Of a stretch of DNA of 64,000 nucleotides, positions 24,950 through 34,900 are shown in pieces; position 1 is the stretch's first letter; each line of letters opens with the position of its first letter. Location: the NCBI GenBank assembly GCA_002436025.1, contig DIXM01000016.1, forward strand, positions 29,330-93,329, in the 5' to 3' direction. Below the pieces are notes generated by a model. That model saw only the letters and a list, made by a program, of their open reading frames with translations, was not told the DNA's origin and did not search any database. Source of the stretch: a candidate division Hyd24-12 bacterium UBA6080 (GTDB lineage: Bacteria; Fermentibacterota; Fermentibacteria; Fermentibacterales; JCC-6). Both the position numbers and the translations under genes were made by a program.

Positions 24950-27400
24950 CTATCTCGATGCTTCCGCAGCCCCCATGTGCATGTCGAACCAGCGCAGCTG
25001 CTCCCAGAGCACGTGCTCCACGCTCTCCCGGGCAGTGTAACCGTGGTCTTCGAAAGGGAGAAGCACCAGCCTGGCCGTACCCCCTGAACTGCGCACCGCC
25101 TCGTAGAAAACCTCGGACTGGCTTGTGAGGGTTCCGGGGTTGGAGTCATCCGAGCCGTGAATGATCAGGATGGGTTCATCGATCCGGTCTGCGAAGAAGA
25201 GGGGCGAGACGTTTATGTACACGTCCCTGGCCTCATAAAGCGACCGCCGCTCCGACTGGAAACCAAAGGGCTGGTTCGTTTTGTTATAGGAGCCGCTTCT
25301 TGCAATGCCTGCCCTGAAGAGGTCGGTGTGGGCCAGGAGGTTGGCAACCATGAGGGCACCGTGGCTGTGGCCTATCACACCTATCCTCTCCGGGTCGGCC
25401 ACCCCCATCTCCACGGCCTTGGTCACCGCAGCCTCGGCGTCGGCCACCAGTTGCTCGGTGAAGGTGTCATAAGTGGTTTCCGGGTCGCCTATCATGGGCA
25501 TCGCGGTCTGGTCCAGAACCGCGTAACCACGCAGGAGGAAGAAGAGGTGCGAGGAGCCGTATATGCGCATGAAACGCCGGTCGGAACCCCTGGTCTGACC
25601 GGCCGTGGCCGCATCGGAGTACTCTAGTGGATACGCGCTGACAACCGTTGGCAATGGTGTTCCCCCGGTATACCCCGGGGGCAGGTACAGGTTGAAACTC
25701 AGCGGGACCCCGTCGGCCCTCTCATAGTGGACGATGCGGCTCGTGATCTGCCGAAGCTGCGGCGAGGGGTCTTCAAAACGGGTTATGGGCACGCTGGTCA
25801 GGGCCCGGGTCGCTTCACCCTCCCCGGCTTCGATCATCCCGCCCAGTGTCGCCAGGTGGTAGTTGGGAACATCCGCAGGGGATTCGGAACGGAACACGAA
25901 GCGGTCATCGCTTCCGGCGAACGCCTCGAAGAACTCGTAACGATTAGGGGCGCAGCGGAAAAGACGCTGTGCTTCCCCGGTCTCAAGGTCTCGAAGGTCA
26001 AGGAACGGCCTGTCCCCATCCTCCGTTGAGCCAGTGCCGCTGAAATACACCCCGCTCCCCTTCTGGCGCATGACCCATTCGCCGTTGGGTAACTGGGTGA
26101 ACACGGGATAGCCGGGGTTGCCATAGCTGTCCCCTGCGTCCAGGTCGTACCAGAGCCTGGATGTGCCCTCGTCCACATCAAGGAGCCAGACGTGGTACCA
26201 CCGCCGCATCCTCTCGTACTGACCCAGCATCAGCGTACCACCGGTGCCCCATGCCACGTCCGAGACCCGGTGCCCGGCTCTGAACACCTCCGAGGGCTCA
26301 CCGGTAAAGGGTTCCCGGAGAATCATGAGCCTGTCCCGGTGGGGAACCTCGGCCATGGGGTCGCCACCGTCGAGCGCTTCCAGCCAGTAAAGATCATGGG
26401 GTGCAGTGGCCCTCCAGAAGACCATGCGGGGACCGGTTCGCACGCCGTGCACGGGCACCGCATCAGCCAGGGGCAGCACGGCCACATCGGCCACCGGCTC
26501 GCCCGAGGCGTTCCAGATCTTGATATCAATCCCGAACCTCCAGCAGGCAACTTCGTGGGACCAGGGACCCACCAGCCGTTCCACCAGGATGTACTCTCCA
26601 TCAGGCGAGAAATCCACTTTACAGTAGAGGCCGGCCTCCCCGATCACTGTCATACTGCCGTCCGCGGGGTCAACGATTACCGGCTCCGAAACGAAGTAAT
26701 ACTCGAACAGCTCGTCGTCGTAAGCGGTCTGAAGGAGGTCGCGCGCCTCATAGGTTGAGCGCGCGGAAGCGCCCTCCCCCTCCGAGACCTCGGGTCCTTC
26801 CGGAATGGCGGGGGGCCCGGGGACCGGCCCCCTCTCGGGAACCCGCAGGCATAAAAGACGTTCCTGGTCGGGCGTCCAGCTCACTGCGTCGGCGATTAGC
26901 GGGTTCAGCGCCAGGTTCTCCACCTCGTGAAGGGCTTCATCCACTCCCCCAATCCACAGACCGATGTGGTCCGACCCGGCCACGGTGAGGGCAAAACGCT
27001 TCCCGTCCGCTGTGAAATCAACCCCCTGAACCAGAAGGTCTGAAGGAAGCGCCAGAGGCACCACCCTCCCATCCGAAACCATGACAAGGCGCGGTGATAA
27101 AGCCCCGTAGCTTCCCTGAACGCTGTTCAGAACCGGATCGACCCTGATCCCGGCCAGCTTGTGCATGGGTGCAGCCAGAGACTCGAGAGGGGGATAAAGC
27201 ACGGGGTCCGCGAGGAGCAGGTACTCACCGGTCGGCGAGGTCCACACCCAGGGCAGCTGCGGCGCGTGAAGCACCTCGAGTATGTCTTCAGGGGGAGCCT
27301 GCCAACCGGTTAAGGTTTCCCCGGGATCGGACGAGCAGGGTACTGCCAGGATCGCAGTCAACCCGACAAGCAACTTTAAGGAACTGGCTCTTCCTGACAT
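24950..27400 (-). CDS. S9-family prolyl oligopeptidase-like secreted hydrolase
   Basis: The protein has 816 residues. A hydrophobic signal segment ends in LAVPC, a possible but atypical lipobox. The N-terminal half is propeller-like (SPTGEYLLLADP, TPDQERLLCL, SPDGEYILVE). The C-terminal alpha/beta hydrolase carries the triad: Ser about 679 in GHSHGA, Asp about 752 in HGSDDSN and His about 786 in FEDHGY. Such enzymes cleave oligopeptides or acyl-peptides. ATG 27400 has GGAGG upstream and gives the cleanest signal peptide. Confidence 0.82.
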   Translation of the reverse strand: MSGRASSLKLLVGLTAILAVPCSSDPGETLTGWQAPPEDILEVLHAPQLPWVWTSPTGEYLLLADPVLYPPLESLAAPMHKLAGIRVDPVLNSVQGSYGALSPRLVMVSDGRVVPLALPSDLLVQGVDFTADGKRFALTVAGSDHIGLWIGGVDEALHEVENLALNPLIADAVSWTPDQERLLCLRVPERGPVPGPPAIPEGPEVSEGEGASARSTYEARDLLQTAYDDELFEYYFVSEPVIVDPADGSMTVIGEAGLYCKVDFSPDGEYILVERLVGPWSHEVACWRFGIDIKIWNASGEPVADVAVLPLADAVPVHGVRTGPRMVFWRATAPHDLYWLEALDGGDPMAEVPHRDRLMILREPFTGEPSEVFRAGHRVSDVAWGTGGTLMLGQYERMRRWYHVWLLDVDEGTSRLWYDLDAGDSYGNPGYPVFTQLPNGEWVMRQKGSGVYFSGTGSTEDGDRPFLDLRDLETGEAQRLFRCAPNRYEFFEAFAGSDDRFVFRSESPADVPNYHLATLGGMIEAGEGEATRALTSVPITRFEDPSPQLRQITSRIVHYERADGVPLSFNLYLPPGYTGGTPLPTVVSAYPLEYSDAATAGQTRGSDRRFMRIYGSSHLFFLLRGYAVLDQTAMPMIGDPETTYDTFTEQLVADAEAAVTKAVEMGVADPERIGVIGHSHGALMVANLLAHTDLFRAGIARSGSYNKTNQPFGFQSERRSLYEARDVYINVSPLFFADRIDEPILIIHGSDDSNPGTLTSQSEVFYEAVRSSGGTARLVLLPFEDHGYTARESVEHVLWEQLRWFDMHMGAAEASR

Positions 27401-27476
27401 TCCGCACCCTCCGCTGAGATAGACCGGGAACAGGGTCAAGACCCTCCATCGGCAACAGATTGCCCCGCGAAGAGGC

Positions 27477-27815
27477 TCAGCCCCTTCTTCGCATCCAGTT
27501 CACAAGGAACAGGGCGCTGATCACGGCAAGGCTCCCCGAAATGCTCGCATACGCGCCCCAGTGTTCCCTGCCCTTCGTGGCGACAACGTAGAACACCGCC
27601 AGGGCGGCGAAGAGCAGGGCACCCACCCACTCCCGCCGCCATGACACGACGAGTATCAGATAGATAAGGAACACCGGTGCAAGGTGGATCATGAGGCCGA
27701 GGAGCGTTTCCCCCACTCCCCTCCCCGACTCGAACACGTCGAGCGAGAAGAGGCTGAGGAACACTCCGAACAGGATGCACAGTATCCTCGGCGCCCAGTA
27801 GAGAAAGCCCTTCAC
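27477..27815 (-). CDS. Small four-helix membrane protein, function unknown
   Basis: The protein has 112 residues, nearly all in four hydrophobic helices (ILCILFGVFLSLFSL; LLGLMIHLAPVFLIYLILVV; WVGALLFAALAVFYVVA; SGSLAVISALFLV) and ending in NWMRRRG. GTG 27815 is preferred because GGGAGG lies just before it; an earlier GTG at 27830 overlaps the SPFH stop. It follows the two SPFH genes and is probably co-transcribed with them. Confidence 0.6.
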   Translation of the reverse strand: MKGFLYWAPRILCILFGVFLSLFSLDVFESGRGVGETLLGLMIHLAPVFLIYLILVVSWRREWVGALLFAALAVFYVVATKGREHWGAYASISGSLAVISALFLVNWMRRRG

Positions 27816-27826
27816 AACGCCCTCCC

Positions 27827-28723
27827 TCACACAGGCGGCTTTTCTGCCGCCAGCAGGTCTGTGAGAAGGGCTTTTTCCTTCAGGCGGAGCAGCGTGATCT
27901 TGCCCTCCCCCTCAAGCATCTTCTGGGTCTCGAGTATCTCGAACATGGTCTCGGCCACCTGGGGGTCGGCGCTTATCTCTGCCATGGCCTTGCCCACGAT
28001 GGCAGGGCGCACCGCAGCCGCCTTGCCGAACTCGACGGCAGCAAGGCGCTCAGCCGTGCTCCTGATGATGTTCACCTGGTTGGCGCCGTCCTGCTTTATC
28101 GCGGCCGTGACCTGGCGAAGCCTGTTGACCACCTTGCTCTCGATCTGGGCGATCATCTCAGGGTCACGGAAGTGAACCTTGCGGATGTAGATTGACCCGA
28201 GTTTGTAACCCCACTCGTTGGACTTGGGCGTCACCTCGTCACGAACGGTGCGGCTCATGGGGTGCCTGTCCACGAGCATCTTGGCCAGGGGCAGGTTGCT
28301 CAGGCAGCGCACCGTGGAGTTGCTGACGTTGGCCGCCAGGGAACCCCTGGGGTTCCTGTTCTTGAAAAGGTAGGCCACGGGGTCGCTCACGAACATCTCG
28401 AACCAGATGCCGATGCCCATGGGCGCGCCCTCTTCGGAGTTCACGGGCTGGCTCCTGAGGTACTGCTGATCAAGCCTCATGTCCGTCACGTGGCAGCGTC
28501 CCAGCCAGTTCACGAACAGGGCCCTCCACCCCAGCTTGGTCCACAGGCAGACAAGGCCCGGCTTGTCAATTATCCCTATCACATTCCCGAACAGGACGTA
28601 CACGTGGCACCTGCGCTCGCGCACGATGGCGTATGCCCCTGACATCCGAACAATCCAAAGCAGTATGGGCACACCGACAAGAAAAACCAAAAAGGTTATC
28701 ACTGAATTTATCATCGGGTTCAC
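27827..28723 (-). CDS. SPFH/Band 7 membrane protein, second of a tandem pair
   Basis: The protein has 298 residues: an N-terminal transmembrane helix, an SPFH domain and a helical C-terminal coiled-coil region (IAQIESKVVNRLRQVTAAIK ... ERLAAVEFGKAA). SPFH proteins oligomerise into membrane rings or microdomains, as HflK/HflC and prohibitin do. It starts at GTG, with GGAGGTG upstream, overlapping the stop of its partner. The pairing resembles hflKC, but there is no FtsH or other protease gene here apart from the secreted S9 enzyme. Confidence 0.72.
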   Translation of the reverse strand: MNPMINSVITFLVFLVGVPILLWIVRMSGAYAIVRERRCHVYVLFGNVIGIIDKPGLVCLWTKLGWRALFVNWLGRCHVTDMRLDQQYLRSQPVNSEEGAPMGIGIWFEMFVSDPVAYLFKNRNPRGSLAANVSNSTVRCLSNLPLAKMLVDRHPMSRTVRDEVTPKSNEWGYKLGSIYIRKVHFRDPEMIAQIESKVVNRLRQVTAAIKQDGANQVNIIRSTAERLAAVEFGKAAAVRPAIVGKAMAEISADPQVAETMFEILETQKMLEGEGKITLLRLKEKALLTDLLAAEKPPV

Positions 28724-29703
28724 GGCTTCACCTCCGTGATCAGACGCTGGGCTTTTGACAGCAGCGCCAGGCGAACAGTGCGCACGTAGGCTTCCATGGC
28801 GCCCATCCCGTTCTGCTTCAGAAGGGAGAGCTGGGCCGCAAGGCGCCGCAGCGGCTCAACATCGGCCTCGGCCTTCAGCGTCTCGATCTCCACGGCCCTC
28901 TTCGACTCCACTATCCTCTGATCGGCAGCCGCCGTCGCAAGGCTTATGTCGGAGGAAACCTGGTTGTGCGCCGTGTTGATGGCGGCAAGGGCCGACTCGA
29001 CCTCCGGCGGAGGATCGATCCCGGTTATCAGCGAAGCATCCAGAAGTATCCCGTACCTGGCCTGCGAACACCTGCACTCGGTGTCCATGTGTTCGTTCAG
29101 GTCACGCAGGTTCTTGCGCAGGTCGTTGATCGAGATACCCTCGACTGAAACCGTGTTGGTCCTGGCATCGTCCTCAGCCTTCCCGGGAGCCTCGAAGGTG
29201 GCTATCCTTTCTCTCAACACCGACACGAAATACCCCATCACATGAGCAATTGGCTTGGTCACACCGAAGATGTAGGCGTACAGGTTCTTCTCGGAGACCT
29301 GGAACCTGATCTGCCCCGTAAGGCCGGTGTTCAACTGGTCCTTTGTCACAGCTTCCAGCATCGTGCCGTTGTGGTTCGCGGTTGGCGACTCGGGGTCGAA
29401 GGCCATGTTCGCAGTCTCGGTTGCGACCGAGACCTTGTAGATCTTCTCCCATGGCCACTTGAAGTAGGGTCCGCCAGGCATGATAACGTGCACCTGCGGG
29501 AAGCAGTAGCGCTCCTTCTCCGTGTCGCGCAGCATGTCTGAGATCGGGTCTTCCAGTGTGGTGAGATTCCCCACCCTCCTGGCCTTACCGAAGACTGTCT
29601 TCACCGCACGTTGATGCGGCGCGACCGTATAGAAGCCGGTCAGGACCACCCGCACGATGAACCAGGCAAGGAACCCGGCCAATACTCCGCTTGGAATGTC
29701 CAT
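28720..29703 (-). CDS. SPFH/Band 7 membrane protein, first of a tandem pair
   Basis: The protein has 327 residues: one N-terminal transmembrane helix (LAGFLAWFIVRVVLTGFYTV), then a band-7 domain (APHQRAVKTVFGKA; VHVIMPGGPYFKWPWEK) and a long Ala/Glu-rich helix (INTAHNQVSSDISLATAAAD). The start has GGAGGGGGA upstream. It heads a three-gene operon (two SPFH proteins and a small membrane protein) with the promoter at 29751-29779. Confidence 0.75.
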   Translation of the reverse strand: MDIPSGVLAGFLAWFIVRVVLTGFYTVAPHQRAVKTVFGKARRVGNLTTLEDPISDMLRDTEKERYCFPQVHVIMPGGPYFKWPWEKIYKVSVATETANMAFDPESPTANHNGTMLEAVTKDQLNTGLTGQIRFQVSEKNLYAYIFGVTKPIAHVMGYFVSVLRERIATFEAPGKAEDDARTNTVSVEGISINDLRKNLRDLNEHMDTECRCSQARYGILLDASLITGIDPPPEVESALAAINTAHNQVSSDISLATAAADQRIVESKRAVEIETLKAEADVEPLRRLAAQLSLLKQNGMGAMEAYVRTVRLALLSKAQRLITEVKP

Positions 29704-29750
29704 TCCCCCTCCGTTCCTGAAGCGTTCAAGGACAATTAAAACGTACCCAA

Positions 29751-29779
29751 CTGATAAGGGCAGCGGACAAAAAGGTCAA
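29751..29779 (-). promoter_or_regulatory. Promoter of the SPFH operon
   Basis: On the minus strand TTGACC (29779-29774) and TATCAG (29756-29751) are 17 bases apart, about 50 bases before the first SPFH start. Confidence 0.45.
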
Positions 29780-29869
29780 CGGCAGATCATTGACCACGCA
29801 GCAGGAACAGCCTGGCCAGGTTTGGTCTCAAGCGCCGCAGGAACACCTTCAGTTTCCAGATGACCATGA

Positions 29870-30112
29870 TCGTCATCTTCACACCACTTCTGCCATTCCG
29901 AACCACATGCTCCCTCCGGACAAGCCCTCGCATCCTTGTACGAACCCATGTCCAACGGCGTCAATGTGGTTGATCAGAGCCAGCCCGACACCCCTGACTG
30001 CATCGCTGAGTTCTTTCAGCCTGATTTTGCCCGGTCATTCATGCAGTACCACGACACGACCTTCAGCCTGGAATCCCACACCTGGGCGGGAGTCAAGGCT
30101 TCCTTCAACTGA
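29870..30112 (+). pseudogene. Possible gene remnant, unrecognised
   Basis: Between the SPFH operon and the kinase (29704-30162, otherwise without a gene) one plus-strand frame is open for 80 codons and reads like protein, e.g. EPHAPSGQALASLY and DCIAEFFQPDFARSFMQY, ending at TGA 30110-30112. Its start is blocked by two in-frame TGA codons (29861 and 29867), and the frame before them changes. The only ATG, at 29948, would give 54 residues. I do not recognise the family; it looks like the C-terminal end of a decayed gene. Confidence 0.3.
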
Positions 30113-30162
30113 GACAGCCCCGGAGCTGAACCTGTCGGGGGGTGACAATGCTGATACGATCG

Positions 30163-31929
30163 TCAGCCTGTATTGGTTTTCTGTTCGGCATGCTGGTTGT
30201 AAAGTACCTCACGCAGCTTTGCAGTGAGGTCCTTCAATGAAAAAGGCTTCTGGATGAATTGTTCACCTTCGCCCAGCACCCCGTGGTGTGCGAGGATGTC
30301 GGCTGTGTAGCCGGACATGTACAGACATTTCAGGCCTGGATCAATGGTTGTAAGATTCCTGGCCAGATCGTGGCCGTTTGTTTCAGGCATCACCAGGTCG
30401 GTCAGGAGCAGGTCGATCCGGCCAGCGTTTTCACCGGCCAGACTAATGGCTTCGCTCGAAGTTCTCGCCACCAGTACGGTGTAACCCTGACGTTCGAGCA
30501 TGATGGTGATCATTTTCAGGATGGCCGGTTCGTCTTCCACAAGCAATATGGTCTTGTGACCATGCGACACCGTCTGGACAGGGATTTGTTTCGGCATTGG
30601 CACCGCTTCAGCAGAATGCCGCGGCAGGTAGATGCTGAAGGTCGTTCCTTGACCCTGCTCACTGTAAACGTTTATGAAGCCGTTGTTCTGTTTGACGATA
30701 CCATACACGGTGGCAAGACCGAGGCCGGTTCCCTTACCCATCTCCTTGGTCGTGAAGAAAGGTTCAAAGATCAGCAGGAGTGTTTTGGAATCAATGCCGC
30801 AGCCGTCGTCGCTCACATTCAGCATCACATACTCGCCCGGGATGAAACTCGCCTGCTGGGCGCAGTATTCCTCGTCCAGGGTGATGTTGCGGGTCTCCAC
30901 GCTGATCATGCCGTTGCCCGTGATGGCGTCCCGGGCGTTGACGCAGAGATTGGCCAGCAGCTGATCGATCTGTGTGGTGTCCATCTTGACCGACCAGAGA
31001 CCAGGGTCGGGTTTCCAGGCCAGATTGATGTTCTCTCCAATGAGCCGTCGCAGCATGTTGAGCATGCCTTCCACAGTGTTGTTGAGATCAATCACCGTGG
31101 GGGTTATGGTCTGTTTGCGGGCAAATGCCAGGAGCTGGCGTGTGAGGTCGGCGGAGCGCTGCGCTGCGTTGCGAATCTCTTCGAGATCGGGACGAAGGGG
31201 ATGGTCCGGTCCGATGCTGTCCAGGGAAAGCTCAACGTGGCCAAGGATTACACCAAGCATGTTGTTGAAGTCGTGGGCCACCCCGCCGGCCAGCCTTCCC
31301 ACCGATTCGATCTTCTGAGCCTGTTGGAGCTGACCCTCAAGTTTGGCCTGTTCGGCCTCGGCCAGCTTTCGCCCGGTTATGTCGCTTAACACCACACGGC
31401 AGACGGGAGCGCCGTCTTCAGACTGAGCGGCAGTTACCGTCAGATGCGCCCAGAACGGTGTACCGTCGGGTTTGACAAGCCGCAGTTCAAATTCCTGCAG
31501 TTCGCCGGTATCAAAAAGTTTTCTGCGATGCAGGTAATAGATGTCCTGGTCGTCACTGAGGATGTAACGGGAAAACGACTGCTTTGAAAGCAGGCTGCGG
31601 GCACTGCCAAGCAAAGTGGCGGCGCTGAGGTTGGCCTCGATGATCAGTCCACTCTCGGACAGGGTGCAGTAGCCCACCGGGGCAAGGTTGTAGAGGTCGA
31701 AATAGCGCGCCCTCCCGGCCTCGATCTCCGTCTGGGCCGTTCGAAGCTCCTCGTTCTGCATCTCCAGTTCGATCTTGTACACCCGTAGTTCATGGAGTGT
31801 TTTCCTGATCTCCCCGGGCGAGAGGGTCGTGCTGTCTTTCGGCGACCGTGCGGTCGTTTCCCGGGCAAGGGCTTCAGCCTTTTTTCGCAGATCCGCAGGG
31901 TCTGTGGGGTGGTTCTCGTGGTTTTTCAT
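30163..31929 (-). CDS. PAS-domain hybrid sensor histidine kinase
   Basis: The protein has 588 residues and no transmembrane helix. It has an N-terminal coiled coil (LHELRVYKIELEMQNEELR), a PAS domain (about 75-190), HisKA with H219 in GGVAHDFNNML, HATPase (NARDA, DDGCGID, GKGTGLGLATVYG) and a C-terminal receiver domain with the phospho-aspartate in LLTDLVMPE. It would be a cytoplasmic redox, ligand or light sensor. ATG 31929 forms ATGA with the CheB-CheR stop, so the two are co-expressed. It is closely related to the kinase at 58,126-62,757. Confidence 0.9.
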   Translation of the reverse strand: MKNHENHPTDPADLRKKAEALARETTARSPKDSTTLSPGEIRKTLHELRVYKIELEMQNEELRTAQTEIEAGRARYFDLYNLAPVGYCTLSESGLIIEANLSAATLLGSARSLLSKQSFSRYILSDDQDIYYLHRRKLFDTGELQEFELRLVKPDGTPFWAHLTVTAAQSEDGAPVCRVVLSDITGRKLAEAEQAKLEGQLQQAQKIESVGRLAGGVAHDFNNMLGVILGHVELSLDSIGPDHPLRPDLEEIRNAAQRSADLTRQLLAFARKQTITPTVIDLNNTVEGMLNMLRRLIGENINLAWKPDPGLWSVKMDTTQIDQLLANLCVNARDAITGNGMISVETRNITLDEEYCAQQASFIPGEYVMLNVSDDGCGIDSKTLLLIFEPFFTTKEMGKGTGLGLATVYGIVKQNNGFINVYSEQGQGTTFSIYLPRHSAEAVPMPKQIPVQTVSHGHKTILLVEDEPAILKMITIMLERQGYTVLVARTSSEAISLAGENAGRIDLLLTDLVMPETNGHDLARNLTTIDPGLKCLYMSGYTADILAHHGVLGEGEQFIQKPFSLKDLTAKLREVLYNQHAEQKTNTG

Positions 31930-34900
31930 GTGTTGTCTGCTTCGCCGGATGATGGCGAAGCGCCGTTTGCGCATGAATCCGTCAGCTCCCGGCCCTGTTG
32001 CCCGGTGACATCAAGTGATGCGCAGGTTATCCCGACTATGTCATTGCTGGAATCTCTAAGCGGTTCGATGGTCAAGTCATAGACAAAGCTCTTGCCTGCA
32101 GCAGTTATCCGGACGTTCTGCCGGACGCCTTCTCCGCTTGCCAGAACGTGTTTCTTGATGCTTGTCAGAACGGAGGCTTCATGTTCCGGAAAAAGGTCGG
32201 CGTCGGTCTTGCCGATGATCGGTTCCGATGAGAATCCAGTGGTTGTGGCTTGAATCCAGGTGTAGCGAAGGTCAAGGTCCTGATTGAAAACGGAGATGGA
32301 AGCAGCGTTGAGGGCGACCCGCAGCCGCTCTTCGTTCACCCGCAGCGCCTCGTGAAGCTTTCGCACCGTAGTGATGTCCACAAAGGTCAGCACCGCGCCC
32401 TCGATAACGTTATCAATTGTGCGGTAGGGCTGAATGCGCATGGTGTACCACCTGCCCTCGGTGGTCTGCACATCAGTCTCCCTGGGGACCAGGGTGTTGA
32501 GCACAGCCTGCGTGTCCTCCTTCAGGCTGTCGTAGCCGGGCAGGTTGGAGACGATGTGGGACACGGGCCTGCCGATGTCGCTCTGGATCAGGTTGATGAT
32601 CTTGGTGGCTGCAGGAGTGAAGCGCAGGATGCGCAACCGGTGGTCCACGAAGACTGTTGCGATGCCGGTGCCGGCCAGAAGATTGCTCATGTCGTTGTTG
32701 GCGTGTGAGAGGTCGGCAACCTTGGTTTGCAGCTCGGTGTTGACCGTAGCCAGCTCTTCGTTGACCGATTGCAGCTCTTCCTTGGATGTCTCCAGCTCCT
32801 CGTTGGTGGATTGCAGTTCCTCGTTGACCGACTGCATCTCCTCGTTGGACGACTTGAGCTCTTCGTTGGAGGTCTCCAGCTCTTCTTTGGTGGTCTGAAG
32901 ATACTCCTCCTTGGCCCGCAGCTCCTTCTTCAGCAACTTTATGCGGTCGTCGACTTCCTCGCCGACCGGCTCTTCCGACGAGGGCTTGCAGGCCTGCCCA
33001 CAAGGTAATGAAGACAAGTCACCGTTCAATGGTTCTTTTGCCGGCTCCATGATGACAAGGTACAATGGCTGCTCGGGCGAAGCCGAAGGGGCAGCGTCCA
33101 CCGGACGGACAATCAGATTGACGGTGGTGAAGTCGCCGTTGGTCTTCACCCGCACTCCCGGGAACAGCACGGTATCACTGGTTTGTACTGCTTTGTGCAG
33201 TGCCGTGGTCAGGTCGCGCCGCAAACCTTCCCGGGCCATTTTCAGGATATTGTTGTGTCCGCTCTCCCCGGGGGCGGGTTCAAGGTACATGCCGGTTCGG
33301 CCGTGGATGTAGAGAATATCCCCCCCGGCATTGACCAGCGCTCCTGCCTGGACGACCTGCTGCAGAAGGGCCTGTTCTGTGAGCTCGCGCAGTGGCTGTT
33401 TTCGTGGATGGACCGTCTTCTGGTCGGTGCGCAGATTCTGTGCAGCGGTTGCTGACATGGTTGGCAGGAACCGCCCCAGACTTGCTCGCTTGATGCCGAC
33501 AAGGTCTTCCTTGCGCTGGTAGATTTTCTGTTTGCGGTCAAGCGCCGTAAAGAGATCGCCATGCTCGCCCAAGGTCTCGGATGTTCCGAGAAAGAGGAAT
33601 CCGCGTGGGTTCAAAGCGTAGTGGAAAAGCGGGATGAGCTTTCTTTGCAGAGAGCCGCCCAGGTAGATCAGGAGGTTGCGGCAACTGATCAGGTCCAGCT
33701 TGGAAAAGGGCGGGTCCTTGATCACGCTCTGCTCCGAAAAAACCAGCATGTCTCGAATGCCTTTGTGGATGCGGTAGGCACTCTCGCCAGGATCGGCGGT
33801 AAAAAAACGCGCCAGCCGCTCCGGTGTGAGGTCGGTGGCGATGGAAGCCGGATAGATTCCGGCACGGGCCGCGGCAATGGCGTTGCTGTCGATGTCAGTG
33901 GCAAAGACCTGTACCCTGAAGCCCTGTTTCAATGCCTCCTGGCGCTCGGCCAGCAGAATGGCCAGGGAATAGGCCTCTTCGCCGGTGGAGCACCCCGGCA
34001 CCCATATACGGATAACGGCATCAGCGCGCTTGCCGGCAAAGAGCTTTGGAATGATAAGCTCTTCCAGTATCTCGAAGGCTTCGGGGTCGCGGAAAAAGTT
34101 CGTCACACCGATCAGCATGTCGCGAAACAGAGCCTCCACTTCCTCGGGCCTCTGCTGGATGAATTTGACGTAGCCATCCAGTGTTTCGATCTGGTGCACG
34201 GACATGCGCCGTTCGACACGGCGTTGGCTGGTGCTGGGCTTGTACTGGGAAAAGTCGTGCCCGGTCTGGGCGCGCAGCAGGACAAATATCTTCTTGAGCG
34301 CGTTCTCGGTCTTTGGGGGGTGCTCGGCGTGAGTGGGCGGCTTGCCGAAGGCATGGGTAGTGTAGGCGATGAGCTGGGTCGGCATTTCGGCCGGCGGCAG
34401 TTCGTAGTCCACAAGCCCCGTGGCGATGGCGCTGCGCGGCATGCCGTCGTATTCGGTGGACTCGGGGTTTTGAGCCATCACCATGCCGCCCTCGCCTTTG
34501 ATGGCCCGCACCCCCAGTGTGCCGTCGCTTCCGGTGCCCGAGAGCACCACGCCGATGGCCCGCTCGCGCTGATCCTGGGCCAGGGACCTGAAAAAGAAGT
34601 CGATGGGCAGTCGAAAGCCGCGCGGGGCCGAAGGTTCAAGCAGTTGCAGCGTACCGTTCAAAAAGGCCATGTCACGATTGGGAGGGATGATGTAGGCACA
34701 GTTTGGCACCACCACCATGCCGTCCTCGACCTCAAAGACCTGCATGCGGGTGTATCGCCGGATAAGGTCGGTGAGGAGGCTCTTGTGATCCGGGGCCAGG
34801 TGCTGCACCAGAACAAAGGCCATACCCGGGTCAGCATTTTCGGGCATGCCGGAGAAGAAGGCCTCAAAGGCCGCAAGCCCCCCGGCCGAAGCCCCGATAC

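Noticed and set aside
30118..30140. Terminator after the first kinase (CCCCG/CGGGG stem)
   Set aside because: Only five base pairs with a 13-base loop and no T-run.
30259..31389. Plus-strand open frame of 376 codons opposite the first kinase
   Set aside because: Antisense shadow of HisKA and receiver domains.
32720..32940. Repeated CTC/TTC-rich motif that could be a DNA repeat array
   Set aside because: It encodes the coiled-coil repeats of the CheB-CheR fusion.
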